A DNA stretch of 64,000 nucleotides from Volutella citrinella. Its lineage: Eukaryota; Ascomycota; Sordariomycetes; Hypocreales; Nectriaceae. Below, piece after piece: positions 63,545 to 64,000 of this stretch. Numbering within the stretch: position 1 is the stretch's first letter; the number at the start of each line of letters is the position of its first letter. Both the position numbers and the translations under genes were made by a program. A model generated the notes under the pieces. The model was not told the origin of the DNA. It did not search any database and saw only the letters and a list, made by a program, of their open reading frames with translations. The stretch is from contig JAWZSP010000004.1 in assembly GCA_034401135.1 (NCBI GenBank), forward strand, positions 124,001-188,000, read 5' to 3'.

Positions 63545-64000
63545 ATGGCATCTGAACCCGCGGGCACCTCGCCCACTCACAAGGCCTCGGTCACCTCCGA
63601 GAAGACGGACAGCAAGGTCCTCGAGCAGGGCTCCATCGTCGTCGGCGATGTCACCATCCAGACCCAGAAGCCCTTCACGACGCTGTCGGCCATTGGCATC
63701 GGCTACGGCGTCACCAACACGGCCGTGGGTCTCCTCCTCGTCCTCGGCACTGCCCTGCCCATGGGCGGCCCTCCCCTCTTCTTCTGGGGCTTCCTCGTCA
63801 TGGCCGGCGTCGGCCTCGCCACGGCCACGACCCTCGCCGAGTTGGCCTCTGCCATGCCGCACCCCGGCGGCCAGTACATCTGGGTGAACCGTCTGGCACC
63901 CGCCGGATCCCGCCGCTTCCTCTCCTACATCACGGCCATTGTCAGCTGGCTCGCCGCCGTCGCCACCGGTGCGTCGGCCTGCCTCTCCGTGCCCGTTGGT
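63545..64000 (+). CDS. APC-family amino acid permease (5' part, cut by window end)
   Basis: The frame opens at ATG 63545 and runs without a stop to the end of the window (152 codons). A hydrophilic leader of about 45 residues is followed by FTTLSAIGIGYGVTNTAVGLL, LPMGGPPLFFWGFLVM, TLAELASAMPHPGGQYIW and the start of a third or fourth span. That is the GABA/choline/amino-acid permease pattern (PxxGGxYxW). No intron is seen so far. It diverges from the DAO oxidoreductase, suggesting uptake of that enzyme's substrate. The 3' part lies outside. Confidence 0.85.
   Translation, partial: MASEPAGTSPTHKASVTSEKTDSKVLEQGSIVVGDVTIQTQKPFTTLSAIGIGYGVTNTAVGLLLVLGTALPMGGPPLFFWGFLVMAGVGLATATTLAELASAMPHPGGQYIWVNRLAPAGSRRFLSYITAIVSWLAAVATGASACLSVPVG

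Noticed and set aside
1..64000. CRISPR arrays, rRNA, tRNA genes and polyketide/non-ribosomal peptide synthetase genes
   Set aside because: Looked for by eye. No regular repeat-spacer pattern, no convincing tRNA cloverleaf and no ketosynthase, adenylation-condensation or terpene-synthase genes were found. The adenylate-forming enzyme at 9555-11730 is a stand-alone acetyl-CoA synthetase.

Overview
The window is genomic DNA of a filamentous ascomycete (Pezizomycotina). The gene families (Zn2Cys6 regulators, PDR-type ABC pump, QutD-like and MCT-like MFS carriers, fungal HAUS6, fungal delta-8 sphingolipid desaturase) and overall look suggest a Sordariomycete, possibly Hypocreales; that placement is inference. 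Genes are carried on both strands and most have short introns (about 45-80 nt) with GTRNGY donors, CTAAC/CTGAC branch sites and YAG acceptors. I placed exon joints by hand from these signals and reading phase. In every finished gene model the exon lengths sum to a multiple of three.

0-20 kb carries small-molecule metabolism genes: an (R)-type amine transaminase, a fungal regulator without a zinc cluster, an SDR divergent from a MAO-N-like amine oxidase, an AT-rich island, a PEX11-like protein, an acetyl-CoA synthetase paralogue, an alpha/beta hydrolase, a class-C-beta-lactamase-like esterase, a RidA-type imine deaminase, a maltose/nodulation-type O-acetyltransferase and an APC permease. Amine transaminase, amine oxidase, RidA and permease would fit amine or amino-acid breakdown, but no shared regulation is shown.

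20-37 kb holds the augmin subunit HAUS6, a 3.6-kb gene-poor stretch with short repeats, a secreted protein built of about fifteen Cys-rich repeats, an 83-residue secreted eight-cysteine protein, a cytochrome-b5-fused sphingolipid desaturase, a monocarboxylate-type MFS carrier, a multispan membrane protein and a frameshifted SDR relic.

37-54 kb looks like a transport-and-catabolism locus: a full-size PDR ABC pump, a quinate-permease-like carrier, a 3-dehydroshikimate-dehydratase-like TIM barrel, a divergent FAD oxidoreductase, an AROM-derived quinate-repressor (QutR)-like protein whose catalytic residues are lost, and a Zn2Cys6 activator. Quinate dehydrogenase and a separate dehydroquinase are not in the window. 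The pathway may therefore be a variant that starts from dehydroshikimate or a related acid.

54-64 kb holds a GPI-type WSC-domain surface protein with a duplicated N-terminal domain, a second Zn2Cys6 regulator, a DAO-type FAD oxidoreductase and the 5' part of an APC permease that runs off the window.

The most unusual observations are a one-nucleotide micro-exon required to keep the quinate-permease-like gene in frame (position 44690), two GC-AG introns in neighbouring genes, a near-perfect 20-bp palindrome in the divergent promoter of the dehydratase and FAD oxidoreductase genes, and the dead-enzyme repressor beside them.
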